Positions 31,115 to 37,303 of a DNA stretch of 37,303 nt are shown in pieces. Made by a program: the position numbers and the translations under genes. Source of the DNA: an uncultured Bacilli bacterium (GTDB taxonomy: Bacteria; Bacillota_I; Bacilli_A; RF39; UBA660); assembly GCA_944363925.1 (NCBI GenBank), contig CALVVS010000008.1, positions 1-37,303 on the forward strand, in the 5' to 3' direction. The first letter of the stretch is position 1, and every line of letters begins with the position of its first letter. Below the pieces are notes generated by a model that was given only the letters and a program-made list of their open reading frames with translations, was not told where the DNA came from and did not search any database.

Positions 31115-32590
31115 TTAAATAACAATAGCAAATAAATTCCCTGAGCCTTTATTAACAAGTTTAGATAATGTTTGTCTTAGTTTAAATCTAACCGTTTCAG
31201 GCATTAATGAGAGTTTGGCTTGTATTCCTTCTTGGACAATTACATCTAAACTGCGACCAAATATTTCACTTTTCCAGATGTTTTCACTACCAGCTTCTTT
31301 ATCTTTCATTAAATAGTTAATAAGTTCTTTACTTTGAATTTCTGATCCTATAATTGGTTCAAAGGTGCTTTCAACATCAACTCTAATCATATGAATTGAA
31401 GGGGCAACAGCTTTTAATTTAATACCATAGCGACTACCTTGTTTTATTATTTCTGGAGTGTCTAAGGTCATATCAGACAAAGTTGGCGAAGCAACTCCAT
31501 AACCTGTTTGTTTAACCATTTTTAAGGCGTCTTTAACTTGATCATATTCTCTTTTGGCTTCACCTAAGTCTTGAAATAAGCTAAGAAGTTGTGATCTACT
31601 GGTTATGTCAACACCAATGATTTCTTTTAATACTTCATTATATAAGTTAGCTGGTGTTTTTAAGGTTACCCTGACATTACCGGTTGCAGTATCGACTTCA
31701 GATAAATAGGCTTTTTCAATATATTCACACTCTTCTAATTTATTTGTTATTTGTTCGATATCTCTTAATTTATCTATTTCGTGAATACTATTTCTAATAG
31801 CATCAATATATGATTTTTTTAACCAATTATTAGGGTCTAGACAAGCAACCCAATCGGCCATTTCAACGTCTATACATACGACAGGAAATTCATACAAGGC
31901 TTCTCTTAAAATATTATAAGCATCTCTTTCACTCATGTTATCAATATTTATCGGTATAACTGGAGCATTATATTTTTCTTTAAGGTCTTCAGCTAATTTT
32001 TCTGTTTCTGGAAGCATTGGATGAGTAGAATTAACGACTACGATGAAGGGTTTTCCTATTTGCGTTAATTCTTCGGCTATTCTACTTTCCGCTTCGACAT
32101 AGTCACTTCTTTCAAATTCACCTATTGAGCCATCTGTGGTTACTAAGATACCGATGCTTGAGTGGTCTTTTATAACTTTTTCAGTACCTATTTCAGCGGC
32201 TTCAACAAATGGAATAGATTCTTCATACCATGGGGTATGAACCATACGCGGACCATTTTCATCTTCATAACCTTTTGCGCCATTTATGACATAGCCTACA
32301 CAATCAACTAATCTAACATTAGCTGAAAAGTCATCAATTTTAATAGTTGTAGCATTACTTGGAACAAATTTTGGTTCGGTTGTCATTATTGTTTTACCTT
32401 GTGCGGATTGTGGAATTTCATCTAATGTTCTTTTTCTTTCATACTCATCTTCGATGTTTGGAACAACTAAGTTTTCAATAAATCTTTTAATAAAGGTTGA
32501 TTTTCCTGTTCTTACTGCGCCTACTACGCCTAAATAAATATCTCCACCAGTTCTTTCGGTGATATTTTTAATAATATCTATTTTTTCCAT
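31115..32590 (-). CDS. spoIVA: Stage IV sporulation protein A
   Basis: This 491-aa ATPase polymerises on the forespore outer surface as the base of the spore coat. It has the Walker A GAVRTGKST (Lys30), VRLVDCVGYVINGAKGY as the switch/Walker B region, GPRMVHTPW, TTDGSIGEFERSDYVEAE and ADWVACLDPNNWLKKSYI. The C-terminus (LSKLVNKGSGNLFAIVI) matches the membrane-targeting end of the family. Length equals that of B. subtilis SpoIVA (492). A sigma-E-like promoter lies about 24 bases upstream. This is the best evidence that the organism makes spores. Confidence 0.98.
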   Translation of the reverse strand: MEKIDIIKNITERTGGDIYLGVVGAVRTGKSTFIKRFIENLVVPNIEDEYERKRTLDEIPQSAQGKTIMTTEPKFVPSNATTIKIDDFSANVRLVDCVGYVINGAKGYEDENGPRMVHTPWYEESIPFVEAAEIGTEKVIKDHSSIGILVTTDGSIGEFERSDYVEAESRIAEELTQIGKPFIVVVNSTHPMLPETEKLAEDLKEKYNAPVIPINIDNMSERDAYNILREALYEFPVVCIDVEMADWVACLDPNNWLKKSYIDAIRNSIHEIDKLRDIEQITNKLEECEYIEKAYLSEVDTATGNVRVTLKTPANLYNEVLKEIIGVDITSRSQLLSLFQDLGEAKREYDQVKDALKMVKQTGYGVASPTLSDMTLDTPEIIKQGSRYGIKLKAVAPSIHMIRVDVESTFEPIIGSEIQSKELINYLMKDKEAGSENIWKSEIFGRSLDVIVQEGIQAKLSLMPETVRFKLRQTLSKLVNKGSGNLFAIVI

Positions 32591-32613
32591 ATTATCCCTA
32601 CTTTCTTCACTTA

Positions 32614-32641
32614 AATATATGAAGATATTTTTAAAATATGA
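32614..32641 (-). promoter_or_regulatory. Sigma-E-like promoter of spoIVA
   Basis: On the minus strand TCATATT (32635-32641), 13 bases and CATATATT (32614-32621) fit the mother-cell sigma-E pattern (CATATT, then CATA at 13-15 bases). spoIVA is a sigma-E gene in B. subtilis. Confidence 0.6.
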
Positions 32642-32696
32642 AAAATAATATGATTATATTTAAAATTATCTGGCTTATTTTTAGAAAATTTAGGCT

Positions 32697-32739
32697 ATTA
32701 ATAAAAGACACTGATTAAATCATTTTATCAATGTCTTTT
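32697..32739 (-). terminator. Terminator of spoVIF
   Basis: AAAAGACA (32703-32710) pairs with TGTCTTTT (32732-32739), and inner TGAT/ATCA arms extend the stem past a mismatch. The leftward T run is short. Confidence 0.55.
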
Positions 32740-32957
32740 GGTATATTATCATTGACAACAGCGTCAATAATCTTTTGTTTATTCTCTTCAGAGACTGTTT
32801 TGCCAGTCATTTTACTTAGTTCACTGATGACTTCTCTTAAGGTCCCTTCATCTTTTAGGTTTCCTTCTTGAAGTTTTTTTGCAAGATCTAAGATGGTTTC
32901 TTTATTTACATTTGTTTTTTGCTCTACACGTTTGAAAAAGCTGTCGGAAAATGCCAT
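32715..32957 (-). CDS. spoVIF: Stage VI sporulation protein F (YjcC/SpoVIF-like)
   Basis: The 80-aa product, MAFSDSFFKRVEQKTNVNKE then TILDLAKKLQEGNLKDEGTL, fits the short SpoVIF family (FFKKVEKKTGVNKDDI type start, LKDE middle, SxENKQKIIDAVVNDNIP end). The family supports coat assembly late in sporulation. The gene sits next to spoIVA. AGGAGG precedes the ATG but lies in the arm of a hairpin shared with the end of der. Confidence 0.85.
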   Translation of the reverse strand: MAFSDSFFKRVEQKTNVNKETILDLAKKLQEGNLKDEGTLREVISELSKMTGKTVSEENKQKIIDAVVNDNIPKDIDKMI

Positions 32958-32960
32958 TTT

Positions 32961-32994
32961 AAAACCTCCTACATTAATATATGCTGGAGGTTTT
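32961..32994 (-). promoter_or_regulatory. Hairpin between der and spoVIF that buries the spoVIF ribosome site
   Basis: On the minus strand AAAACCTCC (32986-32994) and GGAGGTTTT (32961-32969) form a perfect 9-bp stem with a 16-base loop. The second arm contains the spoVIF AGGAGG and its T-rich end resembles a terminator for der. The loop contains CATATATTA (32975-32983), which fits the sigma-K -10 pattern CATAnnnTA. Confidence 0.55.
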
Positions 32995-33000
32995 TTCTGG

Positions 33001-34314
33001 CTACTGCTCTCCTTTATTTTTAAAGTTTAAAACTATAGGTGTACCGGTGAAGTCAAAGTTTTCTCTTATTTTATTTTCTAGATATCTTTCATATGAAAAA
33101 TGAATAAGGCCTTTACTATTGACTCTAATGTTAAATGTTGGGGGACATATTCTACTTTGATTTGAAAAATATATTTTTAATTTTTTACCTTTATATGATG
33201 GTGGAAGATTTAAGGAATAAGCATCAGTGATGACTTTATTTAAACTACTTGTTGAAATTTGTCTATGGGCGTTTTCATTTGCTTTGATTATTTCGGGCAT
33301 TAGGGTATGAAGACGTTTTTTAGTTAAAGCTGATAGAAAGACAATTTTAGCGTATGGCATGAAGTTAAATTGATATTTTATTTCTTCTTTCCAATTTTTC
33401 ATGGCTTTATCTTTATCTTCAACAGTATCCCACTTATTAACAGCGATTACAATAGCTTTACCAGCTTCTATGGCATATCCAGCTATATGTTTATCGTGTT
33501 CAATAATTCCTTCTTCAGCGTTAATAACTAGAACGCAGACATCTGATCTATCGATGGCTTTTAATGAACGAAGCAAACTATATTTTTCAACGGTTTCATA
33601 TATTTTTCCTCGTTTACGCATACCAGCAGTATCAATGACGACAAAGTCTTGTTCGTGATATTTAAAAGGTGTATCAATAGCATCCCTAGTTGTACCAGCT
33701 ATGGGACTGACGATAACTCTTTCTTCATTTAAAATAGCGTTGACAAGGCTACTTTTACCGACGTTTGGTCTACCGATAATGGAAAATTTAATAACGTCTT
33801 CATCATAGTCTTCTTTTATTTCTTTAAAGTTTTTGGTTATTTCATCTAAAAGGCTAGCTATACCGTTATTATGTTCAGCGGATATTTCAATATAGTTATC
33901 GAAGGCTAGATCATAAAAATCGTATTGATGTTCTTTATAGGCTTTAGCATCGGTTTTATTGATTGCGACGATAACTGGTTTGCCACTTTTTTTTAGGATA
34001 TCTCTAACGGTATAATCATTAGCAGTTAGTCCTTCTTTACCGTCAACGACAAAAATTATGATATCAGCTTCATCTATGGCCAATTCAGCTTGTCCTTTTA
34101 TTTCGGTGTTGAAGTTTCCAACGTTCATGTCAATACCACCGGTATCTATAAGGTGGAAACTATAGTCTAAATAATTTACAGTACCATAAAGTCTATCTCT
34201 AGTTACACCTGGTATATCGTTTGTAATGGCGATTTTACTACCGACTAAGCGATTAAAGATTGTGGATTTTCCAACGTTTGGTCTACCGACTAGAGCTACT
34301 ATTTGTTTGCGCAT
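33001..34314 (-). CDS. der: Ribosome-assembly GTPase Der (EngA)
   Basis: The 437-aa protein has two GTPase domains followed by a KH-like domain. It is needed for 50S subunit assembly. G1 motifs are GRPNVGKST (10-18) and GRPNVGKSS near residue 183; DTGG and DTAGM are the two G3 motifs, and NKTD and NKWD the G4 motifs. The C-terminal part contains LPPSYKGKKLKIYFSNQ and ICPPTFNIRVN. I start at the ATG at 34314 behind GGTGAT; a GTG three codons earlier overlaps that site. It follows the orphan ORF at 34324 and ysxC. Confidence 0.97.
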   Translation of the reverse strand: MRKQIVALVGRPNVGKSTIFNRLVGSKIAITNDIPGVTRDRLYGTVNYLDYSFHLIDTGGIDMNVGNFNTEIKGQAELAIDEADIIIFVVDGKEGLTANDYTVRDILKKSGKPVIVAINKTDAKAYKEHQYDFYDLAFDNYIEISAEHNNGIASLLDEITKNFKEIKEDYDEDVIKFSIIGRPNVGKSSLVNAILNEERVIVSPIAGTTRDAIDTPFKYHEQDFVVIDTAGMRKRGKIYETVEKYSLLRSLKAIDRSDVCVLVINAEEGIIEHDKHIAGYAIEAGKAIVIAVNKWDTVEDKDKAMKNWKEEIKYQFNFMPYAKIVFLSALTKKRLHTLMPEIIKANENAHRQISTSSLNKVITDAYSLNLPPSYKGKKLKIYFSNQSRICPPTFNIRVNSKGLIHFSYERYLENKIRENFDFTGTPIVLNFKNKGEQ

Positions 34315-34323
34315 AATTATCAC

Positions 34324-34797
34324 CTACTTTGTTATGATTTTACTGTCTTTTTTGATTTTTTTGGCTTTTTTACCATATATTATTTTACTATTTTCAAGAA
34401 GTATTCCAAGTTTTATGGGATTTATTTTTTCTTTTGTTTCTAAGTAAAAATGATAGTTTTTCTTATAAATAGTAAAATTTATTAAGATATCTTTATTTAT
34501 GTTTAAGATATCTTCTATTTCATATAAAAAAGAGTCTTCGATGATTTCTATATTTAGTTCTACTTGGTTATTAAAGTAATCTAAATATTCGAGGTCTTCT
34601 TTTTGCATATCAATAATTAATCCATAGTTTTTGTCATGATATATAAAAACATTATAGTATCCGTTTATATCAACGGAATATTTATTTAATAATTTTAATA
34701 AATTTTTTTCAATGTTATTATAATCTTTTAGATCATAGTTTTTGAGATAAAAATTACCTAAAAATATTACTATATTGTTATCTATGATAAGTTTCAT
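34324..34797 (-). CDS. Conserved-looking hypothetical protein between ysxC and der
   Basis: The 157-aa, Asn/Ile/Lys/Tyr-rich soluble protein reads MKLIIDNNIVIFLGNFYLKN, then alternating short strands and helices. A basic end (YGKKAKKIKKDSKIITK) could touch nucleic acid. There is no signal, membrane helix or recognisable motif. GGTGATAAA precedes the ATG, and its stop lies directly before the der start, so it is cotranscribed with two ribosome-assembly GTPases. A role in ribosome biogenesis is a guess from context only. Confidence 0.7.
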   Translation of the reverse strand: MKLIIDNNIVIFLGNFYLKNYDLKDYNNIEKNLLKLLNKYSVDINGYYNVFIYHDKNYGLIIDMQKEDLEYLDYFNNQVELNIEIIEDSFLYEIEDILNINKDILINFTIYKKNYHFYLETKEKINPIKLGILLENSKIIYGKKAKKIKKDSKIITK

Positions 34798-34844
34798 TTT
34801 ATCACCTAAACTATTTTATGAAACTTAAGTGCAGATGTTATTGC

Positions 34845-35426
34845 CTACATTGTTCTTTCTATTTTTTTATGGATTTCTTCTTTGCCATCTTTGGTTATAC
34901 TTGAAAAGGTGACAAATTCATCTCCAACTACTAAATCTAGGTCATTTAAGATCATATTACGTTGTTTTTGTCTAGAAGTTATGCCTATTTTATCAACTTT
35001 AGTGGCAACGATGGTGACTGGTATTTTATAGTATTTTAAAAAGTTATACATTAGTATATCGTCATTAGTTGGGCGATGACGAAAATCGATTAATAAAAAG
35101 ACACATCTTAGGTTTTTACGGTTTATTATATAGTCTTCGATCATTAGACCGAATTTTTTCCTTTTGGTTTTACTAACTTGGGCAAACCCATAGCCAGGCG
35201 CATCAACTAAATAAAATTCATCATTGACGTTATAAAAGTTGATGGTTTGCGTTTTTCCCGGCCGGCTAGAAGTTCTAGCAAAATTTTTTCTATTTATTAT
35301 TGTGTTGATAAAGCTACTTTTGCCAACGTTAGACCTACCAACTAACATATATTCAGGTTTATTGTCGGTTGGGTACTGGCTTCTACGGATGGCTGAAACT
35401 AGCAAATCTACGGATTTAATTTTCAT
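34845..35426 (-). CDS. ysxC: Ribosome-assembly GTPase YsxC (EngB/YihA)
   Basis: The 193-aa GTPase is needed for 50S assembly. G1 is GRSNVGKSS (30-38), G2 follows in TSSRPGKTQTINFY, G3 is DAPGYGFA, G4 is TKVDK and G5 is FSSITKDG. I start at the ATG at 35426, preceded by AAGGTGATTAAA; a TTG 12 codons earlier lies at the promoter. It heads the ysxC-orf-der transcript. Confidence 0.96.
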   Translation of the reverse strand: MKIKSVDLLVSAIRRSQYPTDNKPEYMLVGRSNVGKSSFINTIINRKNFARTSSRPGKTQTINFYNVNDEFYLVDAPGYGFAQVSKTKRKKFGLMIEDYIINRKNLRCVFLLIDFRHRPTNDDILMYNFLKYYKIPVTIVATKVDKIGITSRQKQRNMILNDLDLVVGDEFVTFSSITKDGKEEIHKKIERTM

Positions 35427-35452
35427 TTTAATCACCTTAACTATACCTTTAA

Positions 35453-35481
35453 AGTATAACAAAATTAAAGCGAAAAGTAAA
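35453..35481 (-). promoter_or_regulatory. Promoter of the ysxC-orf-der operon
   Basis: On the minus strand TTTACT (35476-35481), 17 bases and TATACT (35453-35458). Confidence 0.6.
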
Positions 35482-35780
35482 GTTTTAAGGCTATTTTGCT
35501 GTTATACGATTAAATATATAATTAGATTTTTTAAGTCATACATTTTTAGTTGATATTACTAAATGGTGGCTTTTTTATGATGATTTTTAACTCTTTATAA
35601 TTTAGCTAGCTTTAATAGATACGAGTTGGTAATTAGGAAAAAGTATCTTAGTATTTTGCACGCAAAAATGTTATTAAAGAAGTAATGTTTTTAAGTTTTT
35701 TGAAAAAATTATTATTTTTTGAAGGAAATTTAATTTCTACGTCGTATGTTTATTTATGAAGGGGCTTAGAAAGGAGTTAT
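35482..35780. other. AT-rich divergent intergenic region, no gene seen
   Basis: Between ysxC and the 35781 gene I find no supportable ORF or RNA. TATAAT at 35596-35601 is the best -10 for the rightward gene but lacks a good -35. AAAGGAG just before 35781 is that gene's ribosome site. Confidence 0.4.
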
Positions 35781-36923
35781 ATGAAAAAATTTCTATTAAT
35801 TGTATTTATGTTATTATTGGTGGTTCCAGTTAAGGGTTTAGAGAACGATAATATAAAATACAAGTATTATCGCCTCAACAAGGTGATGGGACCTTTGGTA
35901 TTTAAGGGTGAGACTAATGAAGAGTTTCCATTTATCTATGAGGAAAATCCAATTAAATCTGAACTTAGTGAATTTTTAGGCGAAAGGCCTTTAGAAAAGG
36001 AAGGACGAGAAATTTATGAATATGATGGATATCATTATTTAAAGATTCCTAAAATTGATTCCATTGAAATTTTAATGGGACCTAATTATACTATTTCTGA
36101 TGTGGACATTATGACGGTAAATGGAAATACTGAATTTAAAAGTGATAATGATGGTTATTTATCTAATGGAGACAGAGGAAATTTTTATCTAAATGAAGGG
36201 GTTAATCTTGAAGATTTAATTATGCATGTAACTACTGGTAAAGATGGAGATTTCCACAGTTTTGCAGTTTATTTTAAAAGTGAGGGGAACATTGTTAGTG
36301 AGCTTTCAGTCTCTGTGATTTCCAATTTCACTACTAATATTTATGGTACTCAAAGTGTATTAGATACAAGCCGATTAGAAAGTGTTTATTTTCCTTCGAA
36401 GCAAGATGATGTTAATCTGATGTACAAAGGGGAGTGCATGATATATCAGTTTTTTGATTACAAATATCAATCATACAAATTAGAAAGGGAATATTATCCA
36501 GAATATTTAAGTGCGCCTATTGGAGAATATATTTACCGTGATGATAATGATTATATTATTGAAACTCCTACACAATCTGAGAGTACTTTGGAAGATAGTA
36601 ATGAAAGTTTAAATAATTTGGAGAATACTGATAATGTGCATACTTTAATTAAAAATTTTAGTGAGGCTAAGAGCGTAAAAAAGAAAACAGAAAATGAAGT
36701 TTCAAATGAAAATAAGAAATCTACTTTTAAAGATGAAGTTTCTAGCGAAAAGAAGTCTATTAAACCAAAACAATACCAAAGTGTTTTAAAACTGAATAAT
36801 AACAAAGCTATTTCTAATAATAAGACTAATAAAACGTATATATATTTTATGATTGTTATATTAATTATATTATTGTTATTAATGCTTAGAATTAGAAACA
36901 AATTAAAAAATGAATATAGGTAA
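35781..36923 (+). CDS. Secreted single-pass membrane protein, unknown function
   Basis: The 380-aa product has a cleavable-type signal (MKKFLLIVFMLLLVVPVKGL), a beta-rich ectodomain of about 250 residues, a low-complexity Ser/Asn/Lys/Glu stalk (about 265-350), one membrane helix (about 352-369, YFMIVILIILLLLML) and a short basic tail (RIRNKLKNEYR). That is a type I surface protein held by its C-terminus. The ectodomain (KIDSIEILMGPNYTISDVDI, GDRGNFYLNEGVNLEDL) matches no family I recognise. AAAGGAG precedes the ATG, and a terminator follows directly. Confidence 0.75.
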   Translation: MKKFLLIVFMLLLVVPVKGLENDNIKYKYYRLNKVMGPLVFKGETNEEFPFIYEENPIKSELSEFLGERPLEKEGREIYEYDGYHYLKIPKIDSIEILMGPNYTISDVDIMTVNGNTEFKSDNDGYLSNGDRGNFYLNEGVNLEDLIMHVTTGKDGDFHSFAVYFKSEGNIVSELSVSVISNFTTNIYGTQSVLDTSRLESVYFPSKQDDVNLMYKGECMIYQFFDYKYQSYKLEREYYPEYLSAPIGEYIYRDDNDYIIETPTQSESTLEDSNESLNNLENTDNVHTLIKNFSEAKSVKKKTENEVSNENKKSTFKDEVSSEKKSIKPKQYQSVLKLNNNKAISNNKTNKTYIYFMIVILIILLLLMLRIRNKLKNEYR

Positions 36924-36954
36924 TAAGTTTTATAAAAATTTATTACCTTTTTTT
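36919..36954 (+). terminator. Terminator of the 35781-36923 gene
   Basis: GGTAATAA (36919-36926) pairs with TTATTACC (36940-36947), followed by TTTTTTT. Confidence 0.9.
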
Positions 36955-36965
36955 ATATAAAAGCA

Positions 36966-36995
36966 TTGACTTTTTAAGGGGTTTAATGTTATACT
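36966..36995 (+). promoter_or_regulatory. Promoter of tRNA-Ala
   Basis: TTGACT (36966-36971), 18 bases and TATACT (36990-36995), 19 bases before the mature tRNA. Confidence 0.8.
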
Positions 36996-37014
36996 TTATG
37001 AGTAACTTGTGATT

Positions 37015-37091
37015 GGGGAATTAGCTCAGTTGGCTAGAGCACCTGCTTTGCACGCAGGGGGTCAAGGGTTCGAGTCCCTTATTCTCCACCA
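37015..37091 (+). tRNA. tRNA-Ala (anticodon TGC), CCA encoded
   Basis: The acceptor GGGGAAT pairs with ATTCTCC (one G-T), the D-arm is AGCTCAGTTGGCTAGAGC, the anticodon arm CCTGCTTTGCACGCAGG shows anticodon TGC, and the T-arm is AAGGGTTCGAGTCCCTT. Discriminator A (37088) and CCA (37089-37091) are encoded. U34 in this anticodon is a possible target of the TrhP/TrmR wobble modification encoded in the same window. Confidence 0.97.
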
Positions 37092-37232
37092 TTGGAAGAT
37101 AAAGCGAACTTTATCTATTATGTAGGTGGGTTTGCTGTTTATATAAAATTATAATGCTTAAAGCATTATCTGTTGTAACTAGCTCTATAAGAGCGTAATA
37201 CTAGCCAGTCCTTTTAAAAGGGTTGGTTCAGG
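37092..37232 (+). other. Hairpin-rich sequence after tRNA-Ala, possible structured RNA
   Basis: Consecutive inverted repeats are AGATAAAG/CTTTATCT with a CGAA tetraloop (37097-37116), AATGCTTAAAGCATT (about 37151-37165), GCTCTATAAGAGC (about 37181-37193) and CCAGTCC...GGGTTGG (about 37205-37226). No ORF is apparent. It resembles no RNA family I know and may be the trailer of the tRNA transcript. Confidence 0.4.
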
Positions 37233-37266
37233 CTGTTGACAAAGTAAAAATGTCAACAGTCTTTTC
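37233..37266 (+). terminator. Probable terminator of the tRNA-Ala transcript
   Basis: CTGTTGACA (37233-37241) pairs perfectly with TGTCAACAG (37251-37259), followed by TCTTTTC. Confidence 0.75.
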
Positions 37267-37290
37267 ATAAGAAGAAAAATATGATATACT
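37262..37290 (+). promoter_or_regulatory. Promoter leading out of the window
   Basis: TTTTCA (37262-37267), 17 bases and TATACT (37285-37290) suggest that the next rightward transcript begins near the window end. Confidence 0.45.
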
Positions 37291-37303
37291 TAATGTGTAA
37301 GAA

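Noticed and set aside
37092-37266. T-box riboswitch, tmRNA, RNase P or signal-recognition RNA
   Set aside because: I could not find the T-box consensus, a tmRNA start or tag frame, the conserved RNase P cores or the SRP tetraloop. It is listed only as a hairpin-rich region.
1-37303. Mycoplasma genetic code (TGA as tryptophan)
   Set aside because: Several clear genes end in TGA (deacetylase, trhP2, dnaD) and tryptophans at conserved sites are TGG.

Overview
The window looks like a chromosomal segment from a low-GC, Gram-positive, anaerobic and probably spore-forming member of the Bacilli, of the kind known mostly from uncultured gut lineages near Erysipelotrichia, RF39 or Mollicutes. The composition is very AT-rich, and sigma-A-type promoters and short T-tailed terminators are common. 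Shine-Dalgarno sequences are either AGGAGG or the shifted GGTGAT form. TGA is used as a stop (for example at 7939-7941) and tryptophan is TGG, so this is genetic code 11, not the Mycoplasma code. A class III (anaerobic) ribonucleotide reductase is the only reductase seen. SpoIVA and a SpoVIF-like protein indicate endospore formation. No transposase, integrase, phage gene or CRISPR array was seen.

Layout. 1-500: a cut-off surface-protein gene facing a small XRE regulator across a promoter flanked by repeated operator-like palindromes. 489-3131: two envelope proteins of unknown role. 3275-6304: nrdD, a separate small glycyl-radical ORF, and nrdG. 6724-8321: a PdaC-like polysaccharide deacetylase lipoprotein and a small membrane protein. 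8468-15955 (minus): rny, greA, trhP2, trhP1, a DUF975 protein, trmR, mltG, a DUF1292 protein and ruvX, which resembles the B. subtilis yrrK-yrzB-yrrL-yrrM-yrrN-yrrO...greA order. 16242-18279: tandem VanY-type D,D-carboxypeptidases. 18292-19229: a second surface-protein/XRE pair. 19641-24525: recU-ponA converging on dnaD-nth, again as in Bacillus. 24611-29484: two paralogous membrane-anchored HExxH proteins bracketing a third surface-protein/XRE pair. 29496-35426 (minus): cca, hup, spoIVA, spoVIF, der, an orphan ORF and ysxC. 35781-37303: an unknown secreted membrane protein, tRNA-Ala(TGC) and a hairpin-rich stretch.

How it fits together. The conserved backbone covers tRNA wobble-U34 modification (trhP1/trhP2/trmR), RNA decay (rny), cell-wall growth and editing (mltG, ponA, vanY pair, pdaC), DNA repair and replication (recU, ruvX, nth, dnaD, hup), ribosome-assembly GTPases (der, ysxC) and spore coat formation. 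Set into it is an accessory layer. Three times an XRE regulator sits back-to-back with a gene for a secreted protein that starts with a signal sequence followed by a TYFPSN...VQGAIDELYNTC module. Two of these proteins then carry tandem propeller-like YIYYS/YFSTN repeats. At the third site the module lies between two HEFIH metalloprotease-like membrane proteins. This repeated module and the split NrdD are the two most notable features of the window.
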